Shown piece after piece: positions 49,903-61,521 of a DNA stretch of 64,000 bases. Below the pieces are notes generated by a model. It was not told where the DNA came from, ran no database searches, and was given only the letters and a program-made list of their open reading frames with translations. Numbering within the stretch: position 1 is the first letter of the stretch; each line of letters opens with the position of its first letter. Made by a program: the position numbers and the translations under genes. The DNA is from Petrosia ficiformis (Eukaryota; Porifera; Demospongiae; Haplosclerida; Petrosiidae): NCBI GenBank assembly GCA_947044365.1, contig OX345636.1:31144466-31208465 (forward strand), given 5' to 3'.

Positions 49903-50657
49903 TAGTCTCGCGATCCAGCCTCTTCGCTTGTGGAGGAAGGGTCTTGTGAACTGCCTACAAGCTACTTGTAACTCGCTGCAAGAATCTTACAGCCCAATCA
50001 GATTACAGGAAAACTCGTTTAAATCATATTCATGGAGCACAAGATGGCGTCCAAAAGAGTAGAAATTCTCTTTGATAAAAAAATTGTTTGCTTAAAACTG
50101 TAGCTAGAAAATGGAATTGTGCAATATACTGGTGATAGAGAAGTTTTTGTAGCTTGGCCTGGTAAAGTCGTCAGTGTTCGTAAAATTATTTCACTGGCCA
50201 AAAAGTAAACTTTGCTGGAGTTTTCTGACAGCTGTCTTTTATGATTCAAGTTCTCGTGTTGGCAACCAAAAGTTCAGTTACAAAATTCAGGGAAGGTTTT
50301 ATGCTGGAAGTGTAATTTCTGCTGAAGTTGATAGAGATAGGAAACATCAAGTCAGTACACATATAGTGTGACACTGAACTCAATAGTTTTAGGCTTTTAG
50401 CGCATGCAGAGATACTGAAATGTAAACTGACTAACTTCTCAGTAAGTATACATTCAGAATACTTGAAAATGACTCACTGTTCTTTCATTCAACAATCACT
50501 ACTGTCTTTGTATTTCCACAAGAACGCAATCTTTATTAATAATTAACGTTATAAACGTAGTACAACGTGACGTCATTCAATAATTACAACCCAAGTTGCT
50601 TGTTGGCAGTTCACCAGACCCTTCCTCCACAAGCAAAGGGGCTGGCTCGCGAGACTA
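49903..50657. mobile_element. TAGTCTCGCGA element, 755 bp, 9-bp TSD
   Basis: Ends TAGTCTCGCGA are inverted over about 50 bp with a handful of mismatches (GCTTGTGGAGGAAGGGTCT is perfect in both). A perfect 9-bp duplication, GATCCAAAC, lies at 49894-49902 and 50658-50666. The interior has a decayed frame from 50044 (MASKRVEILFDKKIVCLK) and 50174-50371 (SRVGNQKFSYKIQGRFYAGS) that I do not recognise and which may be captured host sequence. The 9-bp duplication suggests a MULE-type enzyme. Confidence 0.85.
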
Positions 50658-50774
50658 GATCCAAACTGAGTATGAATTAACACCAGTTGTTCAAGTCACA
50701 GTCTACACTAAGTCTGACCAACATAGGCTCATTTCTCTTCTACAAAATTTACAAAATTCACATTTCCTAACAAA

Positions 50775-53700
50775 ATGGCGTCAAGTTCATTGCTCTGTGG
50801 TCTGTTCTATTATCTCTTCATTCTCGGTCTCCAGAATAAATTTTTCTCTCCTGTTTACTCAGACTACTTGGGTTTACCGTCATCTATACCCCTATCCTTC
50901 TTTTTCACTCCGTGTGTTGTTTGTTTTCCAGATGCGCTACTTTCACATCTTTCACACTTGGTTATTGGTCCTTCTGTCAGTCGGCTCTCTACACATACAC
51001 CTCAAAGACTATTCTCCAATAGTAACTGTGTCCTGAGTCGATTGTCTTCACACCGTCACTTAGCCCTATGCTATGTTGGTAACATCGAGAGCAACCCTGG
51101 TCCCAATCTGAGCTACCCATGTGGTGTCTGCAACATATCAGTTACTTATAGCCATTCGGATATATTTTGAGATTCATGTTCTCTGTGGTTTCATACCAAC
51201 TGCATTGGTATGAGCAGCACTGAATATGACAGACTATCTAACTCTAAGGATGACTGGTACTGCACTCAGGCTGAAACCAACTGTGAGCTGCTGTGGGTGG
51301 AGCTAACTACAACTTTAAGGAATATTTTAGTTGGAATGTTCTACCGTCCTCCTAACTCAGGCTTGAACCCTCTCTGTGAACTGAAGTCATCTTTAGTGAG
51401 CATTCGTGACTCTTCCTCGATCATCCTGACTGGAGATTTTAATCTTCCTGACATTTTTTGGTTGGATTCTACTGATTCAGCTGTAGCTAGATCTAAGGAA
51501 GCCAAATTTATAGCCGATATCCAACAGGATAGTGCACTCCACCATCTAGTCCAAGAACCAACAAGAGGTAGCAATACACTAGATCTGTTGTTTACGAATG
51601 TTGGGGACATGATCAGAGATGTTAGAGTGATAGATGGAATTATTGGGAGCGATCATGATGCTATCCAATTTGATGTGAGCACAGTTAGATTGCACATATC
51701 AAGGCACAAACGTTATTGTTATAGCTTTAAGAAAGCTGACTTCACTTTATTTAGGACAATCCTTAGCAAGATTCCATGGGATTGTTGTGTTTTAAACAAC
51801 AATGTGGAGGAATGTTGAATGAAATTTAAGGATATTTTGTTTAGTGTGGCAGACCAATGTATTCCCAAAGTTGTCCTACACAGAAGGAAGCGAACGAACT
51901 GGTTATCAGATGAGACACTTAAGCTAATTAGGAAAAAGAAACGATTATATAAGCGGGTAAAGTGTACTGGGGAAGAAAGTGACTTTCAACGATATAGATC
52001 GGTGAGTAATATTGTTAGAGGTCTGACCAGGAAAAACCATTATATTCATCTGGAGGAGATCTCTCTTGACCTGCACAAAAATCAAAGGGCTTTTTGCAGA
52101 ATATAAGAGGGGCCAAGTTGAGCATCCTTCACCTTACCTGCAGGAATAAAGTTCTTGTCAATGCTGTTGATAAAGCCAAAGCCTTAAATACATACTTTTG
52201 TTCAATTTTTACTAGTGAAGATAATTCAATGCTTACCAAATTACGGGATGAGCTTATGGATTCGTTGAGTAATGTGAGTATTGATGAAATATCCTTCACT
52301 GAGCATGAGGTATATGAAGAACTCTGTAAAATTGACATCAATGAAGCTTGTGGCCCAGATGAAATTCCCAGTAGATTGTTGAAAGAAGGTGCAGCATGGC
52401 TTATGGAACCCATTTCCAAACTTTTTACAATGTCTATGCAAACTGGAGAACTACCAAAAGAATGGAAAAGAGCCAACATTACTCCCGTGTTTAAAAAGGG
52501 GGATAAGAGGATTCCCTCTAATTATCGTCCAATAAGCCTCTCCAGTATATTTGTAAACATGCTTGAGCGTTTGATTCATAATCGAATGTCTGAATGTTTG
52601 AATACGAATAACTAACTTGTGTCTTTTCAGCATGGTTTTCGTAGGGGCCACTCCTGCCAAACCCAGCTGTTATCTACTGTTCATGATTGGGTCAAGTCAA
52701 TTGATGGTAAAGCAAACTCTCATGTAATTTTCTTAGACCTCTGCAAAGCTTTCGATTCTGTCCCACACAGGCGGTTGCTCCTAAAATTGGAGCATATCGG
52801 CGTCAGAGATACCCTACTTCTCTGGATCGAAGCATTTTTAAGTGATCGTGAACAAAGAGTTCTTGTTGATGGTCATTCTTCAGATTGGGCACAAGTAATA
52901 TCGGGTGTACCTCAAGGATCCATTTTGGGACCTTTGCTCTTCCTTGTATACGTAAATGACATAGGAACAAGTCTTAATTCAACTGTAAAACTATTTGCTG
53001 ATTATTGTATTCTCTACTGTGAAATAAGGAACAATGATGATGCATAGTTACTCCAATGTGATTTAAAAAAATTATACCTCTGGACTCAGCAATGGCAATT
53101 AAAACTAAATGTGTCCAAGTGTAAGGTTATGAGGATAACGAAAAAGAAGATATTTATCTCCTTTGATTACAGACTCAATGACCTTTCTCTTGAAATTTCT
53201 TGGAATCAAGATCACTCAGAGTTTATCTTGGTCGAAACACATATTGGAAGTTTCTTCCAATGCAACTAGATTGCTTAATCTGCTGAGACGAAATATGAGT
53301 GGATGTAGCAAACAAGCAATGTCAAGGGCATATGTTGCTCTGGTTTGACCACAACTGGAGATTAGTGTTCCAGTATGGAGCCCTTATGACAAAGTTTCAT
53401 GTGACTCGATTGAAAAGGTTCAGAAGAGAGCAGCTCGGTGGATATGTGCAAAGTGGGACAAAGATAGTTTTGAATGGTCTCATTCATACGATTATTGCTG
53501 TCTTGAGCTGGGATGACAAACCCTTAGGCAAAGAAGAAATCTGCTGATTTGCTGTCAGTTATACAAGATGGTTAATCATCTGGATTGTTTGGTATTTGAG
53601 GACTATTATTCCTTTAATACTTCTATTACTAGATCCCATAGGTATTGTATAAACCTGCTACAGTCACGAGTTAATGTTTATCGATATTCCTTTTTTGTTA

Positions 53701-53792
53701 ATGCGCCATTCCTATGGAATGCACTCCCTTTACATGTAGTGCTAAGTGGCTCGTATCATAGCTTTAAAAGTAAACTTAAACAGATACTGTAA
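50775..53792 (+). pseudogene. APE-type LINE with 2A-like motif, PHD-like finger, partial endonuclease and RT
   Basis: The frame opens at Met 50775 with a hydrophobic N-terminus, then NIESNPGP (51081-51104), a 2A-like motif. A Cys/His-rich PHD-like finger follows (CGVCNISVTYSHSDIF, TGA at 51168-51170, DSCSLWFHTNCIGM, WYCTQ). The endonuclease keeps only its second half: ILTGDFNLPDIFW and GSDHDAIQFD (51420-51670). RT (52300-53040) has YRPISL, FLDLCKAFDSVPHRRLL and GVPQGSILGPLLF. The palm box reads FADY, not FADD (53000-53005). Further stops: TGA 51816, TAA 52613, TAG 53045, plus a frameshift near 52100. The C-terminus closes with FFVNAPFLWNALPLHVV. The domain order fits CR1/L2-like animal LINEs. 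No poly-A tail or target duplication was found. Confidence 0.88.
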
Positions 53793-54245
53793 TATTTGTC
53801 AGGTATTATTTGTTTTTGTAATATTAATGTAGTTTAAATGAGACAAATATTGGAGTACTTTAAGCCATGCAGTCTAGGAGACCAAATTTATGTTCCATTG
53901 TGTACCAGTCTAGCGATTGCATTTCAGGAATCATAGGGTCTAGCGATGGTTCTCACTAGGTTCCTATAACAAGGTGATACACATTTGTATTAGCTGCTAG
54001 CACTCTTCTTAGTGTACCCATAATACCTTTCTTTAATTTCTTTCATAAGGAAAATTTACAATGCCTGGATGATACTGATATAATCATAATATCTGCCAAA
54101 ATCTGAATCACACTGTCTTTCATCATCAGTTCTTTCTGACCTCCCACAATCTTAGCCTTCTTTTTAAGAGGCACTTTTATACACATGGATACAAATGGCT
54201 TGGCTGCATATAATTAATAATTCATTAATAATCTATAATGAAGTT
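53793..54245. repeat. Interspersed repeat related to 33540-34160
   Basis: GAGACAAATATTGGAGTACTTTAAGCC and later TTTTTAAAAGCTGTT-type blocks correspond to the sequence preceding the LTR element. No gene. Confidence 0.45.
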
Positions 54246-54660
54246 TTAAGCCTTTAGTGACGAATGATAAGTACACCATTTATGACGAATGTTGTGTATA
54301 CATTTCATAACAAATGAAACGCTATTTTGTTTTTAAAAGCTGTTCAACCAACCTTTCACAAAGACAGGATAATAAATTTGCTTTTAAATGGTACAAATAT
54401 CAAAACTAAACAGTGAAAGTTAGAATTAAGTGATTAGCGATGCTAAGTGTGGGTGATGTTACCGATTACTGTACTTTCAAACACTGATCTTGATGTTTTC
54501 CCACATCTATCAAAACATGATTTGTTATGTTTTGCTTTCTTAGAAGGTCCTTTGTGTAACTCTCTGTAGGGGTGAAGTGGAATTTGTTTTCCAATATGCA
54601 CACTATGATCCCCATCACCTCCTAACATCTTTGAAATTCACATTTTGCCCTCTTCATCAA
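54246..54660. mobile_element. Decayed relative of the TTAA MITE
   Basis: Begins TTAAGCCTTTAGTGACGAA, similar to the TTAACCCTTTACTGACGAA terminus at 14256. Inside, GCTAAGTGTGGGTGATG and TTTCTTAGAAGGTC match the 605-bp body. No clear right end was found. Confidence 0.5.
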
Positions 54661-55985
54661 TGAATTTTATAAACAAAAGCCTGCCCTGACAAAATTGTGT
54701 TGATCAGTCCAGTGATGTGATGTTTATAAATAGTCATAATAATGTGTAGATTACATAAGATTCAAACAATGTGATATCACTTCCAGGTTAATAGGTTTAT
54801 CTCATAGATACACACCCAGGAAACATTATAATAATAATTATCTGATATATTTTATTAAGTGATTCAAAACTGAAGATGAGAACCAACATATAATGCTAAA
54901 CAGGATATTAAACATGAAGTAAACCAGGAGCATATGAGTGCCGCGAGCGTTAAACTGCACTAACCATCTGTTGTCGAATCACACTTTCAGCAAAACTCCA
55001 AATATGGTCAAAATGTTGGGTTTAAGATAGGTGTTCTGAAGTGGGTGGGCAATTATTAGAATCTAGTCAATGTCGAAGGAGAAGAACAGCCTGTCAAGCC
55101 ACAGTCCTGAGCAGATTCGTTGTTTAGTCGAGATGAAATTGTGATCAAAAGAACCAATGCACAGATTCTGGGATGGAACATTTCAAATGGGACACTTCAA
55201 TACTAATTCGAAAGCCCGAAACCTAAGTTCTACAAGACAAATAAGAAACTCGAGAAGAAAGCTTGAATACAAGGCAGTTTCAAATCCCGGTCCATGTAAC
55301 AAACTAATCATCATGTGCTTATTTCAATAGAGATATTGCTTTTGTTGTTGTCACCATGTAGAATCAACGCCCTGACAGCACTTTGACACTTGTTACAGAG
55401 TTTAGTAGCACCTATCCTTTGCTGATACTAGTATCGTTTCTGCCTGGAAAGAAGTGAGGGATTATACAGACTCATCTTGTCAGACGGACATGATAGTCGA
55501 TTTATAATATATCTTCAAAATAATTTTTTAATTTTTTTATTTTTGCAAACACTTATCACGCCTACTTAAATCACTTACGCAATCACTTACAGAGGTTTTC
55601 CATGTAAGGCAGTTTGCAAAGGTGTGATTGGACAACAGATGGTTTGCAAAACATACTGGAGTTTGATGCTCTTTCGTGCCGTTTCGCAGCACTCATCAGC
55701 TCATCGGTAAACAGTGATCATTATCTGTCAGGATTATACATGTATTTATATATATATCATCATGATTTGAGGTTTGTGTGTTAAATATAAATTTGAACAT
55801 TCAATTAAATGATCATGATGAATGTGAATGATCTTTAATGTAGTAATATAATGTATTATTTTATATATTTAGGAAGAGATCATGAAGTTGAGGAGTGTCT
55901 GTGGTATTTGAAGAGGACCTGCCTATACATATGACAAATCTCTGAAGAAAAAGACATTAGAAGTGAAGTATTTTCTTCTGTTATG
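54661..55985. other. No gene recognised
   Basis: Mixed sequence with slightly higher GC than the surroundings. A possible short exon at 55872-55915 (after ATTTAG, GRDHEVEECLWYLKR) is too weak to call. Confidence 0.35.
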
Positions 55986-55989
55986 AAGG

Positions 55990-57035
55990 TTCAATGGATG
56001 AACGGATGGATGGATGGGTGGATGGATGGAAAGACAGATAGATGGGTAGATGGATGGATGGATGTATGGATGGATGGATGGGTGGGTGGATGGATGGATG
56101 TATAGACAGATGGATTGAAGGATGGGTAGATGTATGGATGGATGTATTGATGGGTGGATGGATGGGTGGATGGATGGATGGATGGATGGATGGATGTGTG
56201 GATGGATGGAAAGACAGATAGATGGGTAAATGGATGGATGGATGTATGGATGGATGGATGGGTGGGTGGATGGATGGATGTATAGACAGATGGATTGAAG
56301 GATGGATAGATGTATGGATGGATGTATTGATGGGTGGATGGATGGATGGATGGGTGGTTGGGTGGGTTGATGGATAGACAGAGGGATGGAAGGATGGATA
56401 GATGTATGGATGGATGTATTGATGGATGGATGGATGGATGGATGGATGGATGAATGGATGGATGGATGGACTAATGTGTGAATATGTGAATTGATTGTTG
56501 TATGGATGGATGTATTGGTGGATGGATGGATGGATGGATGGATGGATGGATGGATGGATGGATGGGTGGATGGATGGATGAATGGATGGATGGATGGACT
56601 AATGTGTGAATATGTGAATTGATTGTTGTATGGATGGATGTATTGATGGATGTATGGATGTATTGATTGATGTATCGATGGATGGACAGATAGATGGTAG
56701 GATGGGTAGATGGATGGGTGGTTGTATGGATGTATGGATGGATGTATTGCTGGGTGGATGGATGGTTAGATGGATGGATGGGTGGATGGATGGATGTATA
56801 GACAGATGGATTGAAGGATGGATAGATGTATGGATGGATGTATCGATGGGTGGATGGGTGGCTGGGTGGGTTGATGGATAGACAGAGGGATGGAAGGATG
56901 GATAGATGTATGGATGGATGTATGGATGTATTGATGAATGTATCGATGCGTGGATGGATGGATGTATGAATACATGTATTGATTGGTGGATGGATGTATT
57001 GATGGATGGGTGGATGGATGGATGGATATGTGCAT
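55990..57035. repeat. GGAT-type satellite with higher-order repeats
   Basis: About 1 kb of GGATGGATGGAT with interspersed GTAT, GGGT, AGACAGAT and TTGAAGG variants. A block beginning AGACAGATAGATGGGTA recurs at 56032 and 56212 (180 bp apart), and CTAATGTGTGAATATGTG recurs at 56470 and 56599 (129 bp apart). The long open frames across it (Ser-Ile-His-Pro on the minus strand) exist only because the unit has few stops. Confidence 0.93.
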
Positions 57036-57096
57036 GGGTGGACAAGTGTGTTGAACATGTATAATAATTTTTGTCACTTCTTAAATTTTTAAACAG

Positions 57097-57162
57097 GTTT
57101 GTCTTGAATATGCTCTACATGTACATGTTCATACCAAGATATTGGTGTATTCCTTCTCTCAG
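57097..57162 (+). CDS. Candidate exon of an unidentified gene
   Basis: 66 nt between TTAAACAG and GTATAT, phase 0 to 0: [16 protein letters not shown] then VYSFSQ. Supported mainly by its phase match with the following exon. Confidence 0.45.
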
Positions 57163-57436
57163 GTATATGTACACCTGTCTGTTTGTTCATCTGTACTGTA
57201 CATGTATGTCTGTTTGTCTAAATGTCTGTCTGATCATATGTACACATGTCAATTTGTTGTTTGTCAATATGTACATGTACACATGTCAGTTTGTCCAATG
57301 TCTTTTTATTGGTTTGTCTATCATAGAAGGATTTGGCTTGTGAGTGTGTCCGCACTTACAATAGTACACTTTTAGTATTTCAACATTGTTTAGTTATTAA
57401 TATCATGACTCCATTGTACATGTATAGAAGTGTTAG

Positions 57437-57543
57437 TACAAGAAGATTCAGTGGTTTCAGAGATGTGTTGATGAAGTCACACAGGGTAACTGGGTAATAC
57501 CAGCTCTTGTACAAGTGGGAGAATTTGACTTTTATACATTGAG
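57437..57543 (+). CDS. Candidate exon of an unidentified gene
   Basis: 107 nt after AAGTGTTAG and before GTAAAG, phase 0 to 2: YKKIQWFQRCVDEVTQGNW then VIPALVQVGEFDFYTL. The composition is that of a folded domain. I do not recognise the family. Confidence 0.5.
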
Positions 57544-57640
57544 GTAAAGTGATTTAGATCAAAATCATCATTAATTATTTCATAAACTATCTATGATCTA
57601 TAGTATAAGTCAATAAAAATGTATCTTTTCATATTTGTAG

Positions 57641-57710
57641 TATGACTGTAGTACCGAATGGACCACATTGTCCTCTTAACGTTGTGTTAAAGTGGTGTAA
57701 TTGTGTTTAA
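57641..57710 (+). CDS. Candidate terminal exon of the same gene
   Basis: 70 nt after CATATTTGTAG, phase 2, ending at TAA 57708-57710: SMTVVPNGPHCPLNVVL then KWCNCV. It joins exactly in phase with 57437-57543. Upstream exons beyond the satellite could not be traced. Confidence 0.5.
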
Positions 57711-58840
57711 ACATTTAATTGATGTTTATAATTTTAATTAACACTGAAAAATGTGTGCAAGCAAGTCTTTGAATAAGCCAAACAGCCAGGAGTTTACTGT
57801 TAGATTACCTGTTTCTTGATGTATCCCGGCACCAGCAGGATTACATAAAATTATTCTATGGTTTATCATTATTGGAGTTGGGTGTGGTTTTTTATTTATA
57901 GAACAATTGTTACTATTTATAGTAGCAATCATTACATCAAGAAACTATTGGTATATTTACTCAGAAGAATTCAGATCTAAACAAAGTAGATGTGGCAGAA
58001 GCTTAAGGCTCTGTGAAATATCGTGTGCAGTCACATATTCCATATTTGACAAAGAAGGGCATGACCACTTAAGGTGGGTGAGTTGTATCAGATTATCCTG
58101 CCAACACAGATGTTAGGAAAGGCTTTAAGCTTGCTTTGAAGTTAGCATAAGGACTGGTGAGTATGTAGACAACTCCACGAATAGAGTCTTACAAATATGA
58201 AGCTTCAGTTTTCTTGGTGAATACTTGATGGTCACTTTTTTCAGTTATAAAAATGGAAATTTAGTGTCTGCATACCATTCATATGATCTATCAATGAATA
58301 TTTAATTAATGTTTCAATTGAATTTTAATTTATGCATGTGCATTTTTGATAAGCTCATATATAGAAAACCATTGGCCCAAAGAGATTACTATTTGGCACA
58401 TTTCTCTGTTTGGGCCAGATGATTCAGTTAATTATGATTATACATGTACATTCATCCATTCACATCCATTTCTCTAATCATTCATCTATCTATCTATTCA
58501 TCTTTTCATCTATTCATTCATCATTACATCCATTTGTCTGTACATCTATTTGTCTATCTACCATTCATCCATCCACACACACTTTTCATTTTTATGTTAA
58601 TAATTTGTTGTCTCAAATATATTGTAGAGTATGATGACCAATATATGGAACAAAGAACCATATGTCCTCATGAAAAGTATAAACAAGAACTAGTGGACAT
58701 TAAAATAATGTATACTTATGGAGGAAACAAAGAGTTATTGAGGGACATCTTGAGTTAATGAGAGAAATCTACTCAAGATTCTATCCACTGGTTAGCAAGA
58801 CATTATGTAGTAATATATTTTTGTATGTATGTCTATCTGA
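57711..58840. other. No gene supported
   Basis: Contains an inverted pair GTTTCTTGATGT and ACATCAAGAAAC (57809 and 57932), an ATTCATC-rich stretch (58446-58580) and a short open stretch 58625-58758 (EQRTICPHEKYKQELVDI) after TTGTAG that could be an exon but has no clear partner. Confidence 0.35.
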
Positions 58841-58844
58841 TTGT

Positions 58845-58873
58845 CCATCTATCTATCTATCTATCTATCTATC
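58845..58873. repeat. (ATCT)n microsatellite
   Basis: Seven uninterrupted ATCT units. Confidence 0.85.
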
Positions 58874-59234
58874 TACATGTATCTCTCAGGTCTCCAATTC
58901 TTGAGTCAAATTTTTGATTTTTGTTGTAATGCTGTCACATACACTAGAGGGTAATCAATCTTGCACTAACCTCTAACTTTCCAAGAGACCATCACATACT
59001 AGAGGTAAGTATTCTAGCTGTCTGTCTAGTTGTCTGGACATCTGTTTGTCTGTGTGTTTATTTATCTCTATATGTTTACCATCCCTCCTCCTCCTCTTCA
59101 TTCTTCTCCTCTTTGTATCAGTTGATTCATTTGAAGTTAATGACATCAGTTGTGATGAGGGTTACACAGAGTAACGTATTTCAAGTTAATGTTATTGAAT
59201 ATGGCAGAATGAACCTTGAATTCTGATGTATCAA

Positions 59235-59345
59235 TTACATGTACATATGTATGTACATGTATGTATGTACATGTATGTATGTACATGTATGTATGTATGT
59301 TTGTAAGTGCATGTACTATCTATGTACATGTACATGTGCATAATA
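59235..59345. repeat. ATGT/ACATGT-rich simple repeat
   Basis: Alternating GTATGTATGTACATG units; the Cys/Tyr/Val/Met-rich frames here are artefacts. Confidence 0.8.
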
Positions 59346-59757
59346 TGTACATACAATATATCATCGTCTTTCAAGTGCTGAATAGTCTACTGGAAACATT
59401 ACAAGATTGTTAGTTTCATATATGTCCTCTACCAAAATATAAATATAATATACTACATTCCAAGGCATATTAAAAGTAGTTTTATTACGAGTACAAATTT
59501 ACTTTAAGTGAAATTCTGTTAAACAATTGTCTCTGTTTTGTTTCTTGACCTAGTCAAAGAATACTTTCAGTCACTTTACACTAGTGAATGGACACATTTT
59601 GTATGTGAAACCATTGCATAGCATCTTTATGTTTTCCTTCTACTGCAGAGATACTTCATGTATGTTAAAATGGTGTTTCATTGTGTGCTATCACCTGGTC
59701 CTAGAACAAACTAAAATAACTAAAATAAACAATACAAGTATATCTTATATTATAGTG

Positions 59758-60129
59758 TTACGGATTTGTGGAGTTCCTCGAACACCAGATGGCAAATGAT
59801 CCATTGATAGCTTGGCGTGAGCATTGCTGTAGGAGTGTGGTAAATTTCTTGCGGGTGGGGTTAAGTAGTTTCTTTAGGGTTTTGAAGCCAGCCTCATTCA
59901 CTAAACCTCTTGAGCCCACCTCCAGTGTTGTGAGTGTTGACCAGTAACCATTCTCACTTGCTGGTTTTAAAAGATCTACGTATTTTCCTTCCTTGCGTTT
60001 GACTGCTTTATCAGTGTTAGATTCAAATGGGATGGTAAGCTCTATGATATGGATTAGTTTCTGTGTCTCATCCCACCAGATGATATCTGGACGCTCACTA
60101 CAGGGTGTAATGTGTGTTGGGAAGTCGTA
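59758..60129 (-). pseudogene. Retroelement endonuclease-like C-terminal domain (orphan)
   Basis: The minus strand is open for about 122 codons from 60129 to a stop near 59758, with no Met start. Motifs are ERPDIIWWDETQKLIHIIEL, TIPFESNTDKAVKRKEGKYV, LEVGSRGLVNEAGF and GSFAIWCSRN. RPDI, then E-L-T, then K..KY resembles the PD-(D/E)XK-like domain found at the C-terminus of many invertebrate retroelement polyproteins. The upstream RT part is cut off by the ATCT repeat at 60138. The frame has no stop despite lying among repeats, so decay is recent. Confidence 0.65.
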
Positions 60130-60134
60130 TGAAG

Positions 60135-60137
<3 letters not shown>

Positions 60138-60188
<51 letters not shown>

Positions 60189-60206
60189 ATCTATCTATCT
60201 CTCAAT
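60138..60206. repeat. (ATCT)n microsatellite
   Basis: About 15 ATCT units with minor variants at the end; further short ATCT runs occur to 60460. Confidence 0.9.
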
Positions 60207-60837
60207 ATTTCTATTTATCTATACATGTATATCTATGTATATATGTACATCTATCTGTTTATTCATCTACATGTATTTCTTCAATATGTACAATATACAA
60301 TCTTTATTGTCAGTGTGTCATAAAGTATTGTCATTCAACATCTAATGACTATCTGTCTATCTATCTATCTACACGTGTCTTCTATCTATATATTTATCAC
60401 TTTATCTTTCTGTTTTTCTACATGTATCTATTTATCTGTCTATCAATCTATTTCTCATACAGATTGAATGGTCATTGAATGTACCTCAAAGCTTTTGAAT
60501 TTCAGTACATTAGTGTATAGTGTTGATGAGAGTTATATTCAACTAATAATATCATAATTATCCTAATAAAGTACTTATGTGATTCATTGATGATCAGAAG
60601 ATTTGTAAAGGATGTCCACACAGGTTTGTATACATATATGTGTATATATATATGTATGCATGTACTATGGATGGTAGTGAATAGTTGTTTTGGTTTTCGA
60701 ATATTTGTTCTATTTTGGTCAAACATTTTCATTTAAATTGTCACCATTCTGCTATTTTGTACAGGAAATGGATGAAATTCTGTATCTAAGAAGCTTAATA
60801 ATAACTGACACACACGAACACCAAATTTCATTGACTC

Positions 60838-61272
60838 CACTGCAAAAACTAAATCGTTAAAATAACCATTTTATTGGTTAGTACAGTTGCAAGGAAAAGC
60901 ATGAGTTTTAATTTAGATTGTCAATTGTCATAGAGGATGTTGTGGCTACATGCATGATGTTACTATGACATAATGTGCACCAAATATTGAAATGCATAAT
61001 TAAATTATGTGTTTACAGGTTTACAAATCCTTTTGATGGCCAGATACAATTACATATACTTTAGTATAAATTATACCAAACCTTTGACATGAAATATGAG
61101 TAGACAGCACCCTAAAACTATATAGCTTCAATTGTTATTGAATATAATTAGTACAAAGTATCTATGGTATTACATGTATTTATCATGAACAACAAACTAA
61201 TTGTTAAATCCTTGCAACTACATGTATACTAACCATTAAATTAGTTATTTTAACTATTTTGTTTTTGCAGTG
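60838..61272. mobile_element. CACTGCAAAAAC MITE
   Basis: Inverted ends CACTGCAAAAAC..AAAT.GTTAAAATAAC match over 29 bp with two mismatches. The interior starts ATTGGTTAGTACAGTTGCA, as in the pair near 40.5-41.1 kb. The target duplication is unclear (TC on both sides at most). Confidence 0.75.
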
Positions 61273-61314
61273 TCCCTGTACAAAAAGGTTGAATGGTGAG
61301 CACTTACATGTATA

Positions 61315-61455
61315 GATACATACATACATACATACATACATACATGTACATACACCTGCACATACATACATACATGCATATGTACACACAAGTGTACATA
61401 TATATATATACATACACGTGCACATACATACATATATACATGTTCATACATACAT
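61315..61455. repeat. (CATA)n and related simple repeats
   Basis: TACATACATACATA runs interleaved with ATATATAT and TACACGTGCACATA motifs. Confidence 0.85.
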
Positions 61456-61521
61456 ACATCCCTCTCAAGCTCTTGATAAACCTGGGCTAAGCTCAAGCTT
61501 GAACCAACCCTGGTACATGTA

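Noticed and set aside
56471..57058. 195-residue Ser-Ile-His-Pro repeat protein
   Set aside because: It is the translation of the GGAT satellite; all frames of the array are similarly open.
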